Assembly: GCF_014699055.1 (NCBI RefSeq)
Contig: NZ_JACXAC010000004.1
Span: 372,001 to 436,000 of the forward strand
Reading direction: 5' to 3'
Length of the DNA stretch: 64,000 nt
Origin: Hymenobacter armeniacus
GTDB taxonomy: Bacteria; Bacteroidota; Bacteroidia; Cytophagales; Hymenobacteraceae
The notes beneath the pieces are model-generated. The model had not been told where the DNA came from. It saw nothing but the letters and a program-made list of their open reading frames with translations, and ran no database searches. Below, piece after piece: positions 8,664 to 18,757 of this stretch. A program made the translations under genes and the position numbers. Within the stretch, counting starts at the first letter, position 1. Every line of letters begins with the position of its first letter.

Positions 8664-9611
8664 TTACTTAGGGAGTTCGCGGGAGAAAGCCGCCAGCGCC
8701 CGGCTTACTTCGTTGGGGGTTTCGAGCAGCACGTAATGCTTGCCGGGCAAGGCCACCACGCGCTGGTGAGGGAAGCGGAAGGACTCATGCTGCGGACCGG
8801 TGACGTCGTCGGTTTGGCCCGGGAGCACGAGAACAGGCAGGGTCATTTGGGGGGTGCTGGCCGTCAGGTCCTCCAGGTAGCCGTCAATGACGCCGGGCTG
8901 GTAGAGGGAGGCGGCAAAGTCGTGGTTGGCGGTGGCCTGGCGGCGTTGCGCGCGGGCCACTCGGGCGGCGGCCGAGTCGGTAGCGTACATGAGGCGACCC
9001 ATGAGGTGCTGCTGGTTGAGCAAGGCCATCACCATGCCGAAGCGCTGGGGCAGCGGGGCAGCGGCATCGAGCGGGGGGCGGGTGGCGGCGGGCAGCAACG
9101 CGTACCCTTTGGTGGCCATGCTTTCCATGGAGGCCGGCAGGTTCAGGATGCTGTTGGTGAGCACCAGGCCCAGCACGTGCTGCGGGTACTGCCGGGCGTA
9201 GGCCGTGGCGATGAGGCCGCCGAAAGAGTGCGACATGAGCACCCAGCGCTCGAGGTGCAGCTGCTGCCGCAGGTCTTCGAGGTCCTGCACCAATCGGGGC
9301 AGGCCATAGGCCTTGGTGGGCGAACTGGCCGAGCGGCCGCTGCCGCGCTGGTCGAGGTAAATCATTTGGAAGCGCTGCTCCAACATGGGGCCCGCCAGCG
9401 TTTCGATGGTTTCGCTGCCGGCGCCCGGCCCGCCGTGCACAAACACGCAAGGCCGGCCCTGGCCCGCCACGCGCACATAAAGGCGCACCCCATCGGAGGT
9501 GCTCACGGCGGGCGTGCCGTTGGCCAGCGCCTGGGCGCGGGCGGCCGGGCCAACCAGCAGCAGATAGAACAAGCATAACAGGGCGGGGCGGAGGAAGCGG
9601 AGCGTTTTCAT
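8664..9611 (-). CDS. Secreted alpha/beta-hydrolase, proline iminopeptidase-like
   Basis: This 315-residue protein has a cleavable signal peptide (ending ARAQ at 27). The oxyanion motif HGGPGAGS lies at about 59-66 and the nucleophile elbow SHSFGG has Ser129. The probable acid is Asp268 or Asp269 (GQTDDVTG), with His292 (GKHYVL). This arrangement is typical of the S33 peptidase/alpha-beta hydrolase group, whose members cleave N-terminal prolines or small esters. The substrate cannot be read from sequence. It stands alone between two intergenic regions; the neighbouring S9 peptidase also acts on proline-containing peptides, so a shared peptide-scavenging role is possible. Confidence 0.85.
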   Translation of the reverse strand: MKTLRFLRPALLCLFYLLLVGPAARAQALANGTPAVSTSDGVRLYVRVAGQGRPCVFVHGGPGAGSETIETLAGPMLEQRFQMIYLDQRGSGRSASSPTKAYGLPRLVQDLEDLRQQLHLERWVLMSHSFGGLIATAYARQYPQHVLGLVLTNSILNLPASMESMATKGYALLPAATRPPLDAAAPLPQRFGMVMALLNQQHLMGRLMYATDSAAARVARAQRRQATANHDFAASLYQPGVIDGYLEDLTASTPQMTLPVLVLPGQTDDVTGPQHESFRFPHQRVVALPGKHYVLLETPNEVSRALAAFSRELPK

Positions 9612-9800
9612 GCTTCAAAGGTGCGCCCGCCGGCCGCCGGCCCTCAAGCCCAAGCTGCCGAACCGTAGCAGCAGGGCGACGAAGCGTAGCCAATGCGCGA
9701 AGAACGGGCCCGGCCCGGCCGCTCCCCGTAAGCCAACAGGCCACCGGGCCGGGCAGTGCCCAATCCGGTGGCCTGTTGGCGCGTTCACCCGCTTCGAGGA

Positions 9801-12023
9801 CTACAGGTTTTGCAGCACGAAATTGGTCATCTGGCGGTAGAGGTGCAGGCGCGTGTTGCCGCCCGCAATGCCGTGGTTGCGGTTGGGGTAGTACAGCGTC
9901 TGGTAGTCCTTGTTGGCCTTGATGAGGGCCTCGACGAAGGCAATAGAGTTTTGAAAATGCACGTTGTCGTCGCCGGTGCCGTGCACCAGCAGGAACTTGC
10001 CTTTCAGGTTCTGGGCAAACTGCACGGGCGAGTTGTCGTCGTAGCCGCCGGGGTTTTCCTGGGGCGTTTTCAGGAACCGCTCGGTGTACACGGTGTCGTA
10101 GTAGCGCCAGTTGGTGACGGGTGCCACGGCGATGCCCATTTTGAAGAGGTCAGCGTTTTTGGTCATGGCCAGTGAGGTCATGTAGCCGCCGTAGCTCCAG
10201 CCCCAGATGCCAATGCGGGCCTTGTCGACGTACGGCAGTGTGGCCAGGTACTTGGCGCCCTCGGCTTGGTCGATGGTTTCGAGCTTGCCCATGTTGGCGT
10301 AGGTGCTCTTTTTGAAATCGGCGCCCCGGGCCCCGGTGCCCCGGTTGTCAACTGACAACACGATGTAGCCTTGCTCAGCCAGCAGTTGGTGCCAGAGGTA
10401 GTTGGTGAAGGCGATGCCGGCGCCGGTGTCATCCCTCACGGTTTGCGAGCCCGGGCCGCCGTACACGTACATCAGCACGGGGTATTTTTTGCCCGGGTCG
10501 AAGTTGCTGGGCTTCAGCATGGAGGCGTTCAGTTCGGTGCCTTCGCTGGTTTTGAAGGTGATGAACTCCAGCTTGCCGAGGTCGTACTGCGTCAGGGTTT
10601 GGCGCAGCTTGGCATTGTCCTCCAGGGTTTTCACCAAGTTGCCGGTGCTGCCTTGGCGCAGGCTCACCACGGCGGGCACACCGTTCGAAGAGTGCGTATT
10701 GAGAAAGTACTGGGTGTCGGGGCTCATGTTCACGGCGTCGTTGCCGCCGCCGGCCTCGCTGATGCGTTTTTTGCCGGTGCCCTGCAGGTTGATGCGGTAT
10801 AGGTGGCGCTGCAGCGGCGAGCCCTCGGTGCTGGTGTAGTACACGAAGCCCGATTTGGGGTCGAAGCCGTTGATGGCCGTGATTTCCCAGTTGCCCTTGG
10901 TAAGCTGGCGCACCTGCCGGCCCTTCATGTCGTGCAGGTAGAGGTGCTGGTAGCCGTCTTTCTCGCTGGTAAAGAGGAACTGCTTGCTGCCGGGCAGGTA
11001 GCGCAGGTCGTCGCTGATGTCGACGTAGGCTGGGCTAGTGTCGGTGAGCACCACTTGGGTGTTGCCGGTGGTGGCGTCGCCGTGCAGGATTTCGAGCTTA
11101 TTCTGCAGGCGGTTGAGGCGCTGGATGCTGAGCGTGTTGGTAACCTGCGTCCACATCACGCGGGGTAGGTACTGGTCGGTGTTCGGCCCCACGTCCATTT
11201 TGGTGGTGCGGCCGCTGGCCACGTCGTAGCTGCTCACGCTCACCACCGAGTTCTTCTCACCGGCCTTGGGGTACTTGAAACGGTATTCCTGGGGGTAAAG
11301 GCTGCCCCACTTCTGCATGTCATATTCCGGCACCTGGCTTTCGTCGAAAGTGTAAAAGGCAATCTGCCGGCTGTCGGGCGACCAGAAAAAGCCCTGCGCC
11401 ATCGTGAACTCTTCTTCGTACACCCAGTCGGCAGAACCGTTGATGAGGTTGTTTTTCAGACCATTGGAAGTGACGGCGGTTTCCTTCATCGTGGCCAGGT
11501 CGGTCACAAACACGTTGTTGTCGCGGGTGAAAGCCACGCGCTGGCCGTCGGGCGAGAACGTGGCGTAGCCCTGCTTGCCGGTGCTCAGCGCCGTGAGCTT
11601 CTTCGTGCCGCGGTCGAACACGTAGTAGGCCGACTGCGCGCTGTGCCGGTAAATTGGCTCGGTGGCCGTGGTGAACAGGATTTTCTGCTCGTTGGCGTTG
11701 AAGGAGTAGCCGTCCACGTCCAACGACTTGGCGGCGCCGGCGGGCTGCAGGTCGGCAGCAGCCACCAGGGTTTGCACGGCTTTGCCGGTGGTCACTTCGT
11801 GCTGCACCAGGCTGCCGCCCTCCAGGGCGGAGTAGTAGCGGCCGTCGTTCATCCAGTTGAAGCCGGGCACCGAGGCCGAGCGGAAGGTGGGCTTGGCCCA
11901 AATGTCTTCGAGGGTGAGGGGCAGCTTTTGCTGGGCCTGCACGGCGGTAGGGGCGAGGCCCGGCAGCAGGGCCGGGCCGTTGGTGGCCAGCAGCGTGGCC
12001 AGCGCGAAAAAGCGAAAACGCAT
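9801..12023 (-). CDS. Dipeptidyl peptidase IV-type S9 peptidase
   Basis: The protein has 740 residues including a signal peptide (ending about VQAQ at 31). An N-terminal beta-propeller (DPPIV_N) covers about residues 60-460 and a C-terminal S9 catalytic domain covers about 500-740. The nucleophile is Ser610 (GWSYGGYM). The acid is one of the Asp pair at 685/686 (GTGDDNVH) and the base is His717 (NHGIAGG). The EEE-type N-terminal selector appears as VYEEEF. DPP IV enzymes release X-Pro dipeptides and in Bacteroidota act in the periplasm in peptide use. The length fits the family. Confidence 0.95.
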   Translation of the reverse strand: MRFRFFALATLLATNGPALLPGLAPTAVQAQQKLPLTLEDIWAKPTFRSASVPGFNWMNDGRYYSALEGGSLVQHEVTTGKAVQTLVAAADLQPAGAAKSLDVDGYSFNANEQKILFTTATEPIYRHSAQSAYYVFDRGTKKLTALSTGKQGYATFSPDGQRVAFTRDNNVFVTDLATMKETAVTSNGLKNNLINGSADWVYEEEFTMAQGFFWSPDSRQIAFYTFDESQVPEYDMQKWGSLYPQEYRFKYPKAGEKNSVVSVSSYDVASGRTTKMDVGPNTDQYLPRVMWTQVTNTLSIQRLNRLQNKLEILHGDATTGNTQVVLTDTSPAYVDISDDLRYLPGSKQFLFTSEKDGYQHLYLHDMKGRQVRQLTKGNWEITAINGFDPKSGFVYYTSTEGSPLQRHLYRINLQGTGKKRISEAGGGNDAVNMSPDTQYFLNTHSSNGVPAVVSLRQGSTGNLVKTLEDNAKLRQTLTQYDLGKLEFITFKTSEGTELNASMLKPSNFDPGKKYPVLMYVYGGPGSQTVRDDTGAGIAFTNYLWHQLLAEQGYIVLSVDNRGTGARGADFKKSTYANMGKLETIDQAEGAKYLATLPYVDKARIGIWGWSYGGYMTSLAMTKNADLFKMGIAVAPVTNWRYYDTVYTERFLKTPQENPGGYDDNSPVQFAQNLKGKFLLVHGTGDDNVHFQNSIAFVEALIKANKDYQTLYYPNRNHGIAGGNTRLHLYRQMTNFVLQNL

Positions 12024-12104
12024 AAAGGAGAAAATCGTGAGCGAAATAAGAGTTAGAATAAGACGTTAAAGGTACTAGCTGCCCCCAGCACCGGCACGCC
12101 CCGT

Positions 12105-12112
12105 TACCTTTG
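12105..12112 (+). promoter_or_regulatory. Bacteroidota -7 box
   Basis: TACCTTTG, exactly TAnnTTTG, ends four bases before the ATG at 12117. A transcript from it would have essentially no 5' leader. No clear -33 TTG at the right distance. Confidence 0.5.
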
Positions 12113-12116
12113 CGCC

Positions 12117-13139
12117 ATGCGATTTCGCCTGCTTCTGCTTTGCCTGCCCGTGCTGCTGGGCGCCTGCTCCAAAACCAACCCTGGCGTGCAGCTCGACCTG
12201 ATTGGCGCCACGGGGCTGACGTCGGGCAACCGCACGGCCAGCCCGAGCGACACGCTCCTCACCCGCGTGTATGCCGTGGGCAACAACGACTCGCTGCGCC
12301 GCCTGCGCATCGTGGTGAACTACGAGCCCGGCCTCAGGCCCATTGCCTACCCCACGCCGCTTTCCAGCTTCGACCCCGCCAAGAATGCCCCCGAGGCGCA
12401 GGAAATCGTGTACCTCGACTCGCTCATCAAGCCCGCCTACAAAAGCAAGCCACCCTATCCGGGCGGCGAATACTTGTTCAACAATTCCTTCGCGGCGCGC
12501 ACCACCTCGGGCACCGAGCGCTGGCAATACACCATCACCGACAAGCAGGGCGAATCGGCCAGCCGGGCCTATCGGCTCACGGTGCGCCAGTCCGACTCGG
12601 CCCAGGTGTACCACCGCTTCACGGCCCTGCTGCGCCCCGTGCCTGGCAACCGCCTCCGCGCCGACAGCCTGCGGGCCGTGCGGCGCGTGTTTCTCAACCT
12701 GCGCACCGGCCTGCTGCTGCCCAAGTTTGCCGTGCTGAGCCGTGTGCCGCTAGCCGCCAATCAGGCGCTGGTCGACCTCATTGCCCTAAGCGCCGACGGC
12801 AACAGCGTGATTCTGAGCTCGCCCAACGACACCCGCGTGCTCAACCTAAGCGGCGCCCGCTGGCCTGACCGCCGCACCACCGTGCTCAAGAGCACCAGAC
12901 TTTCCGACACGGATTTCAATAACGCCGCCACGGGCGCCACCATCGCGGCCGCTTTTGCCGCGGGCACCGACTTCCCCGCCGTGACCAATACCGGCCCGCT
13001 GAGCAAGAACGAAGTCATTGCCTTCCAGGTGAAGGGCGACGGAACCGACGTATTCACCGGGCTGCTGCTGGTCACCAACATTGTGCTGGGCACCTCGCCC
13101 ACCGTGGCGTGCACCGTGAAAGTGCAGAAAGTGCCGTAA
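12117..13139 (+). CDS. Lipoprotein of unknown function
   Basis: The 340-residue protein has a signal peptide and lipobox LLGAC with Cys at about 17, so it should be a lipid-anchored envelope protein. The mature part is rich in beta-forming segments and contains no motif I recognise. The middle (YPGGEYLFNNSF, RWQYTITDKQGESAS) looks like an immunoglobulin-type beta sandwich. It is divergent from the DPP IV gene with 93 bases between starts and is followed by a strong terminator. It is probably a single-gene transcript. Confidence 0.75.
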   Translation: MRFRLLLLCLPVLLGACSKTNPGVQLDLIGATGLTSGNRTASPSDTLLTRVYAVGNNDSLRRLRIVVNYEPGLRPIAYPTPLSSFDPAKNAPEAQEIVYLDSLIKPAYKSKPPYPGGEYLFNNSFAARTTSGTERWQYTITDKQGESASRAYRLTVRQSDSAQVYHRFTALLRPVPGNRLRADSLRAVRRVFLNLRTGLLLPKFAVLSRVPLAANQALVDLIALSADGNSVILSSPNDTRVLNLSGARWPDRRTTVLKSTRLSDTDFNNAATGATIAAAFAAGTDFPAVTNTGPLSKNEVIAFQVKGDGTDVFTGLLLVTNIVLGTSPTVACTVKVQKVP

Positions 13140-13145
13140 GCGCTG

Positions 13146-13198
13146 TTGCCCACAAAAAAAGGCGCCCTCCGCACGGAAGGCGCCTTTTTTGTGGGCAA
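13146..13198. terminator. Bidirectional terminator
   Basis: TTGCCCACAAAAAAAGGCGCC and GGCGCCTTTTTTGTGGGCAA frame a CTCCGCACGGAA centre. It sits between the convergent lipoprotein and FadL-like genes. Confidence 0.93.
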
Positions 13199-13207
13199 TG
13201 GAAGGGG

Positions 13208-14821
13208 CTAGAACGTGAGGCCCGCCGTGACGCTGGTGGTGAAGCGCGACTGGTTGATTTTCACCAAGGGCTCCAGGCCGCCCAGGTCGTAGGCGGTGTA
13301 GTCTTGGTTGAAGGTGGTGTACACGCCGGCCAAGTCGAGGAAGAAATTGTTCTGCCGCAGGCCAAAACCGCCGGTGTAGAAGTTTTGGGCGCGCTCGTTG
13401 TTGGTGTCGGCCTTGTACGGGTCGCCGTAGCGGGCGTAGCCTAGGCGCACCCGGAAAATGTCGAAGCGGCCCTCGGCGCCAAAGCGCAGGTTCACGGTGT
13501 TTTTGTAGAGCGCCTGGATGTCGCTGTTCTCAGCCGTGAAGGGGTAGTCGCTGCCGTTGGCGTCGTTGGCGTTGTTGTGCAGGCGGGCCTGGCCGTAGCC
13601 CACGTATTCCACGTCGCCGCTCACGAAGCCGTGCTTGCCCACGGTATACGCCAGCCCGCCATTGGCCCGGAAGGGCGTGGTGAGCGTGTAGGCGTAGGGC
13701 GCAAACGTCTGGTCGAGCGACTTCACGCCCACCGGGCCCGTGGGCAGCGAAGTGGCCACCACGTCGTTGCCCTGCGCCGTAAACGTCGTCGTAAACACGG
13801 CGTTGTAGTCGTCCGTCAGCCAGGTGAAGGTCGGGGTTTGAATGGAGGCGCCAATGCGCAAGGCGTCGGTGGCGCGGTAGATAGCCCCGATGCGGGCGTT
13901 GATGCCCGTGCCGCTGGTTTTGAGCTCCTCGCGCAGGGTGTATTCGCTGAGGTGGGTGTTGGGGTCCGATTCGCGCTCGGTGAAGGTTTTGACGGACGTG
14001 TAGTTCGAACTCACCAGCCCCACGCCAATGCCCAGGTAGAGGCGGTCGCGGTAGCTGGCGCCGTAGCCCAGGTCAAACTGCGACGCCGAGCCTTTGGCAT
14101 AGCTCGTTTCGGCCTGTTGGATGGGCCCGCTGCGGGTGGTGGAGGCGATGCCAATGTCTTTGCCGGTGCGCGGGTCTTTCACAATGCGGCTTAGGTAGGC
14201 CCCGTAGGCCAAGGCGTTGAGCGAGTAGTACTCGCCGTCGGCTGCTTGGCTGCGCAGGTTGTCGATGTTCTCTTGGCCGTAGCCATCGAAGCCCACCGTG
14301 CGGCGCAACGACGCCAGGTAAGACTGGTCGTCGCCGGTCAGGGCCAAGTTGCCGATGGTCCGGTCGTTCAGCGTGCCGCCATAGCGGAAAGACGTGTTGA
14401 AGTCAGCCAGCCGCGTGAAGCCCAGGGCAAACGCCCCGCCGCGCCAATTGGTGCTCTGGTCGTCGTCGGGGCGGCGGTTGGCCAGCACCACGCCTGCGCT
14501 GCCAATGTGGAAGCTGTTCTTGGTGTCGTTTTGCGCAGCTGCGCTGTTCCCCTCCATGCGGGCCGTGCTTTCGCCCAGCCCCAGGCCGGGCGAGAGGTGA
14601 ACCTCCGATTTTTGGAACAGCCCCAGGCCGGCGGGGTTGCTGGTGAGGTTGCCAAAATCGGCGCCTACCGCCACGTTGGCCCCCCCAATGCCTTGGGTGC
14701 GGGCAGGACCCCCAAACTGGAGGCGGGAATAGCGCAGGGCATCGGTGGCGCCTTGGGCAAAGGCGTGGCCGGCCTGCCCTGCTACGAGGGCCAGGCTAAG
14801 CCAGTATATCCGTTTTTTCAT
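13208..14821 (-). CDS. OmpP1/FadL/TodX-family outer-membrane transporter
   Basis: The 537-residue protein starts with a signal peptide (ending AFAQ at 23). The mature N-terminus carries the family segment QGIGGANVAVG followed by SNPAGLGLF, the luminal hatch region of FadL porins. Alternating beta-strand sequence runs to a C-terminal phenylalanine (TAGLTF) typical of BAM-inserted barrels. Members take up hydrophobic compounds such as long-chain fatty acids across the outer membrane. The substrate here is unknown. The gene is monocistronic by context. Confidence 0.85.
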   Translation of the reverse strand: MKKRIYWLSLALVAGQAGHAFAQGATDALRYSRLQFGGPARTQGIGGANVAVGADFGNLTSNPAGLGLFQKSEVHLSPGLGLGESTARMEGNSAAAQNDTKNSFHIGSAGVVLANRRPDDDQSTNWRGGAFALGFTRLADFNTSFRYGGTLNDRTIGNLALTGDDQSYLASLRRTVGFDGYGQENIDNLRSQAADGEYYSLNALAYGAYLSRIVKDPRTGKDIGIASTTRSGPIQQAETSYAKGSASQFDLGYGASYRDRLYLGIGVGLVSSNYTSVKTFTERESDPNTHLSEYTLREELKTSGTGINARIGAIYRATDALRIGASIQTPTFTWLTDDYNAVFTTTFTAQGNDVVATSLPTGPVGVKSLDQTFAPYAYTLTTPFRANGGLAYTVGKHGFVSGDVEYVGYGQARLHNNANDANGSDYPFTAENSDIQALYKNTVNLRFGAEGRFDIFRVRLGYARYGDPYKADTNNERAQNFYTGGFGLRQNNFFLDLAGVYTTFNQDYTAYDLGGLEPLVKINQSRFTTSVTAGLTF

Positions 14822-14902
14822 AGGGGTGGGAAGAAAAGGAGCCGGCCGTTGGGCCGGCTCGCTTGAGAAAATAATTGCAGAAACCGTAGGTGAAAACGTG
14901 GG

Positions 14903-16378
14903 TTAGTCGGCGCGGCCCCGGCCCCGGCCGCCGCCCCCTCCACCACCGCCGTTCGACGGCGCCGAGTACGAAGGCTGGCTGGGCTGGCTGTACGAGCGCT
15001 GCGGTTGCTCGTAGCTGCGCTGCTGGGGCTGCTCATACGTACGCTGTGGCTGCTCGTAGGAGCGTTGCTGCGGCTGTTCGTAGGTGCGCTGTTGGGGCTG
15101 CTCGTAGGTACGCTCCTGGCGGGGCTGCTCGAAGCGGCGGCGCTGGGGCTGCTCCGTCACTACTTGCTCGGGCGCGTTGTTCGGTTGCTCGGCGGGCACG
15201 TTCTGGAAGATGCCGCCGCGACGGCGACCCTCCTGCGGTTGCGGAGCGGCGGGCTGCGCTTGGTCGGTTTGGGTGGCGGCATCAAGGTTGCGCCAGCGGG
15301 GGCGATTATCCTCGCGCGTCACCTGGCCGGAGCCGGGGTTGGCGTCCTGCGGCTGGCGGCCCTCGGCGGAAGGCCGCTGGTCCATGTTGCGGTAGCGGGG
15401 CTGCAAGCCGTCGTCGGTCATCTGACGGGGGCGGTTGAAGCCGCCGCCAACGGGCGTCGTGGCTTCGGTACCGGGGGCTGCCGTCAATACCTCAGTGCGG
15501 GTGCGCCCACCGGCTTCCACCATGCCGGCGGTCGGTTGCGGGGCGTTGGGCGACTGCGGGCGCAGGTCGTCGCGGGTGCGGCCACTGCCGGCGGGCGCCG
15601 GAATGCCGGTAGAGCCGGGGGTGCTGCCGGCCACGCTGCTGCCAGCCCGGCGGCCGTCGGAGCTGCGGTCGTTGCGGTGCACCGGGGTGCTGGTGCGGCG
15701 GCCGTTATCGTAGTAGCCGCCGTTGCTATAGTCGTAGTTGCTGCCGTAATAACGGTTGCCGTAGTAGCCGCCACGGCCGTAATAGCCGCCGTAGCCCCAG
15801 GGGCTGCTGTAATAGAAGGGGTCGTAGTAGCCGGCATAGCCGTAACCATAAGGACGGCCGTAGCCATAATAGCCGCCGTAGCCGTACCCCCACGGGCGCC
15901 CAAACCCGAACGTGATGCTCAAGCCCGAGCCGTAGTAGGGGCTGTAGAAGGGACTATAAAACGGGCTGTAGAAAGCCGTGGTGCAGAACGGGTCAGCAAA
16001 GCCATAGGGCGAGAAGCCGCAGGCCCCGCCGCCCCAGCCGTAGCTCAGGGTGGTGTAGGCGCTGTAGGGCGTGTAGTAAGCCAGGCCGGGGCCGTAGCTG
16101 GGCACGCCCTGCATGTAAGTGTAGGTGTTGTCGTAGTACTGGTCGGAGCCGCTGCCCCGCCGGGCCGACCTCGACTGGCTGCCGCCGTTGTAGTCGGGGT
16201 TGGCGGCTTCGTCGGTGCTGGCCGGGGCCGGCGCAGCGCTCACCAGGGACGTGGTGCGGTCCTTGGAACTGTAATAGACGCCGTCGTCTTCCGAGGTGGC
16301 GACGGCCGAAGTGCTCGCGCAGCCGCCCAGCGCGAGCAGGGCCATGGCGGGCAACAAAGCGGTGAGCAGGTTTTTCAT
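14903..16378 (-). CDS. Repetitive Tyr/Gly/Gln-rich lipoprotein
   Basis: Start ATG at 16378 (MKNLLTALL) with lipobox LGGCAS, Cys at about 20; upstream in-frame starts lack a signal and are rejected. The mature protein of about 470 residues is low in complexity. A Tyr/Gly-rich stretch (GYGGYYGYG repeats, DNA about 15,720-16,060) comes first, then a Pro/Arg/Gln middle. The tail has about eight tandem copies of a YEQPQQR heptad (DNA about 14,965-15,130) and a terminal Gly run. It probably forms a disordered, surface-exposed or peptidoglycan-associated fibre. It has no enzyme domain, and codon use matches its neighbours. Confidence 0.8.
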   Translation of the reverse strand: MKNLLTALLPAMALLALGGCASTSAVATSEDDGVYYSSKDRTTSLVSAAPAPASTDEAANPDYNGGSQSRSARRGSGSDQYYDNTYTYMQGVPSYGPGLAYYTPYSAYTTLSYGWGGGACGFSPYGFADPFCTTAFYSPFYSPFYSPYYGSGLSITFGFGRPWGYGYGGYYGYGRPYGYGYAGYYDPFYYSSPWGYGGYYGRGGYYGNRYYGSNYDYSNGGYYDNGRRTSTPVHRNDRSSDGRRAGSSVAGSTPGSTGIPAPAGSGRTRDDLRPQSPNAPQPTAGMVEAGGRTRTEVLTAAPGTEATTPVGGGFNRPRQMTDDGLQPRYRNMDQRPSAEGRQPQDANPGSGQVTREDNRPRWRNLDAATQTDQAQPAAPQPQEGRRRGGIFQNVPAEQPNNAPEQVVTEQPQRRRFEQPRQERTYEQPQQRTYEQPQQRSYEQPQRTYEQPQQRSYEQPQRSYSQPSQPSYSAPSNGGGGGGGGRGRGRAD

Positions 16379-16660
16379 GACGAAAGACGTGAAGAGTGGG
16401 AGGAGCGCATCAATAGTAGTAAAGTAACAACGCAAATGATGGAAAGGGTATGAACACGGGAAGACTCGATGAGACTTTAACAAGCAGAAAGATAAGGGGG
16501 TGTTGCAACGACTGCTGGATACCAGCCCAAGGCCTTGGTGCGTGCCCTTATCAGGTCCACTTATTCCTAACGTAATTTGGCATCGAAACGGTGCCACTTG
16601 GTCAGTTCAAATCTTGTACCAGAGTTGGGAACTTTTTCATTTACCCCTAAGATGCCTTCC

Positions 16661-18136
16661 ATGAGCAAAAAGTTGCCTACCCGCCAAGAAGATTATTCTC
16701 TCTGGTACAACGAGTTAGTGAAGCGCGCGGGCCTGGCCGAGAATTCGGCCGTGCGCGGCTGCATGGTGATTAAGCCCTACGGCTATGCCATTTGGGAAAA
16801 AATGCAGCGCCAGCTCGACGACATGTTTAAGCGCACCGGCCACGAAAATGCTTATTTCCCGCTCTTCGTCCCCAAAAGCTTGTTCGAAGCCGAGGAGAAA
16901 AACGCCGAAGGCTTTGCCAAAGAGTGCGCCGTGGTGACGCACTACCGCCTCCAAACCGACCCCGACCGCCCCGGCAAGCTGCGCGTCGACCCCAACGCCA
17001 AACTGGAAGAAGAATTGGTGGTGCGCCCCACCTCGGAGGCCATCATCTGGAGTACCTACAAAAACTGGATTCAGAGCTACCGCGACCTGCCGCTGCTCAT
17101 CAACCAGTGGGCCAACGTGGTGCGCTGGGAAATGCGCACGCGCCTGTTTCTGCGCACCGCCGAATTCCTGTGGCAGGAAGGGCACACCGCCCACGCCACC
17201 GCCGAGGAAGCCGTGGCCGAAACCCGCCAGATGCTGGACGTGTACGCCGAATTTGCCGAAGAGCACATGGCCCTGCCCGTGGTGAAGGGCGTGAAAACCC
17301 CCAACGAGCGGTTTGCCGGCGCCGAAGACACCTACTGTATTGAGGCGCTGATGCAGGACGGCAAGGCCTTGCAGGCCGGCACCAGCCACTTCCTGGGCCA
17401 AAACTTCGCCAAGGCGTTCGACGTGCAGTTTGCCAACAAGGAAGGCGGCCTCGAGCACGTGTGGGGCACCAGCTGGGGCGTGAGCACCCGCCTGATGGGC
17501 GCCCTCGTGATGGCGCACTCCGACGACGAAGGCCTGGTGCTGCCGCCCAAGCTGGCGCCCATTCAGGTGGTCATCGTGCCCATCTACAAAACCGGCGAGC
17601 TCGACGCGCTGTTGGAGCGCATCCGGCCCATTCAGCAGGGCCTTATTGCCCGCGGCATTGCCGTGAAGGTGGACAGCCGCGACACCGAGCGCCCCGGCTT
17701 CAAGTTTGCCGAGTGGGAAATGAAGGGCGTGCCCGTGCGCTTGGCCATCGGCGCGCGCGACCTGGACGCCGGCACCGTGGAAGTGGCCCGCCGCGACACC
17801 AAGGAGAAGATGAGCCTGCCGCTGGCCGACATCGTGGCCAGCGTCGACCAACTGCTGACCGACATTCAGACCAACATCTACAACAAGGCGCTGAAGTTCC
17901 GCGAAACGCACACCACCCGCGTGGATAGCTACGACGAGTTCAAGCGGATGCTGGACGAGGAGCCCGGCTTCCTGCTGGCGCACTACGACGGCACCTCCGA
18001 AACTGAGGAGCGCATCAAGGAAGAAACCAAAGCCACCGTGCGCTGCCTGGCCTTGGCCGAGCCCGACGAAGACGGCGTGTGCATGGTGACAGGCAAGCCG
18101 AGCGTTCGGCGGGCTTATTTTGCCCGGGCTTATTGA
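16661..18136 (+). CDS. proS: Prolyl-tRNA synthetase (archaeal/eukaryotic type)
   Basis: About 491 residues from ATG 16661 ([13 protein letters not shown]); ATG 16652 three codons earlier is an equal alternative. It attaches proline to tRNA-Pro. The class II motifs are present: motif 2 around [28 protein letters not shown] and motif 3 near [18 protein letters not shown]. The C-terminus has the anticodon-binding domain and a terminal zinc-binding-like region ending ARAY. The short form without an editing insertion is the usual one in Bacteroidota. The gene is divergent from the repetitive lipoprotein. Confidence 0.96.
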   Translation: MSKKLPTRQEDYSLWYNELVKRAGLAENSAVRGCMVIKPYGYAIWEKMQRQLDDMFKRTGHENAYFPLFVPKSLFEAEEKNAEGFAKECAVVTHYRLQTDPDRPGKLRVDPNAKLEEELVVRPTSEAIIWSTYKNWIQSYRDLPLLINQWANVVRWEMRTRLFLRTAEFLWQEGHTAHATAEEAVAETRQMLDVYAEFAEEHMALPVVKGVKTPNERFAGAEDTYCIEALMQDGKALQAGTSHFLGQNFAKAFDVQFANKEGGLEHVWGTSWGVSTRLMGALVMAHSDDEGLVLPPKLAPIQVVIVPIYKTGELDALLERIRPIQQGLIARGIAVKVDSRDTERPGFKFAEWEMKGVPVRLAIGARDLDAGTVEVARRDTKEKMSLPLADIVASVDQLLTDIQTNIYNKALKFRETHTTRVDSYDEFKRMLDEEPGFLLAHYDGTSETEERIKEETKATVRCLALAEPDEDGVCMVTGKPSVRRAYFARAY

Positions 18137-18254
18137 GGAATATTCTTGTTTAAAAATAAATCTTTCTTACTGATAGTGATATTTTAAAATAGAATAGTAC
18201 CTTCATATGGCATTGGGTCGCGCATCGTTGCGCGGCCCATTAAGCCGTGTTCCG

Positions 18255-18686
18255 ATGCGTATTTTTCTACTCAGCTTACTCGTCCTAGCAGCCAGCTCCG
18301 GCTATGCCCAAACCACTGCGGCCATTGAAGTGCCAGCCAAAGCTGCCGCAAAATTGGAGCGAGTGCTCAAGCAGACCCAAGAAGCGGTGGTCATCGGCAA
18401 GCGCGCCGAAACGTTGCCGGTTGAAGCTCGGCCCATGCTGAACCGCATTTTGGCGCAGTCGACGGCAGAATTTTTGGCGATTACCTCGCAAAGCCCTAGC
18501 AAGGAAGCCTATTTTAAGAGCGTAGACGCGGGCTTGAACCGCCTCAGCCCGATAGCCAAGTCGCTGGAAGACCGCCAGCAAGTGGCCGCTTACTACGAAG
18601 ACCTGCTCGACATTGTGGGCATTGACAGCTCCGATGGCCGGCTGCCGGCCTTCGTAGAAAACAGCCCGGTTGCAGCCAAACAGTAA
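18255..18686 (+). CDS. Small secreted protein of unknown function
   Basis: ATG at 18255 (MRIFLLSLLVL) gives 143 residues with a clean signal peptide ending GYAQ. ATG 18207 would add 16 residues in front of the signal and is less likely. The mature protein is mostly alpha-helical with no Cys or catalytic motif. It slightly recalls small DUF4844-type proteins, but I cannot confirm that. A TACCTTCA box at 18198-18205 resembles a -7 element. The region before the gene (18137-18200) is AT-rich. Confidence 0.65.
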   Translation: MRIFLLSLLVLAASSGYAQTTAAIEVPAKAAAKLERVLKQTQEAVVIGKRAETLPVEARPMLNRILAQSTAEFLAITSQSPSKEAYFKSVDAGLNRLSPIAKSLEDRQQVAAYYEDLLDIVGIDSSDGRLPAFVENSPVAAKQ

Positions 18687-18757
18687 GCGCCCCCGCGGCA
18701 GCTATGGCCTTTGGGGGGCTGGTTGCGTATCTTTAGGTAAACAATTCCCTGACGCTC

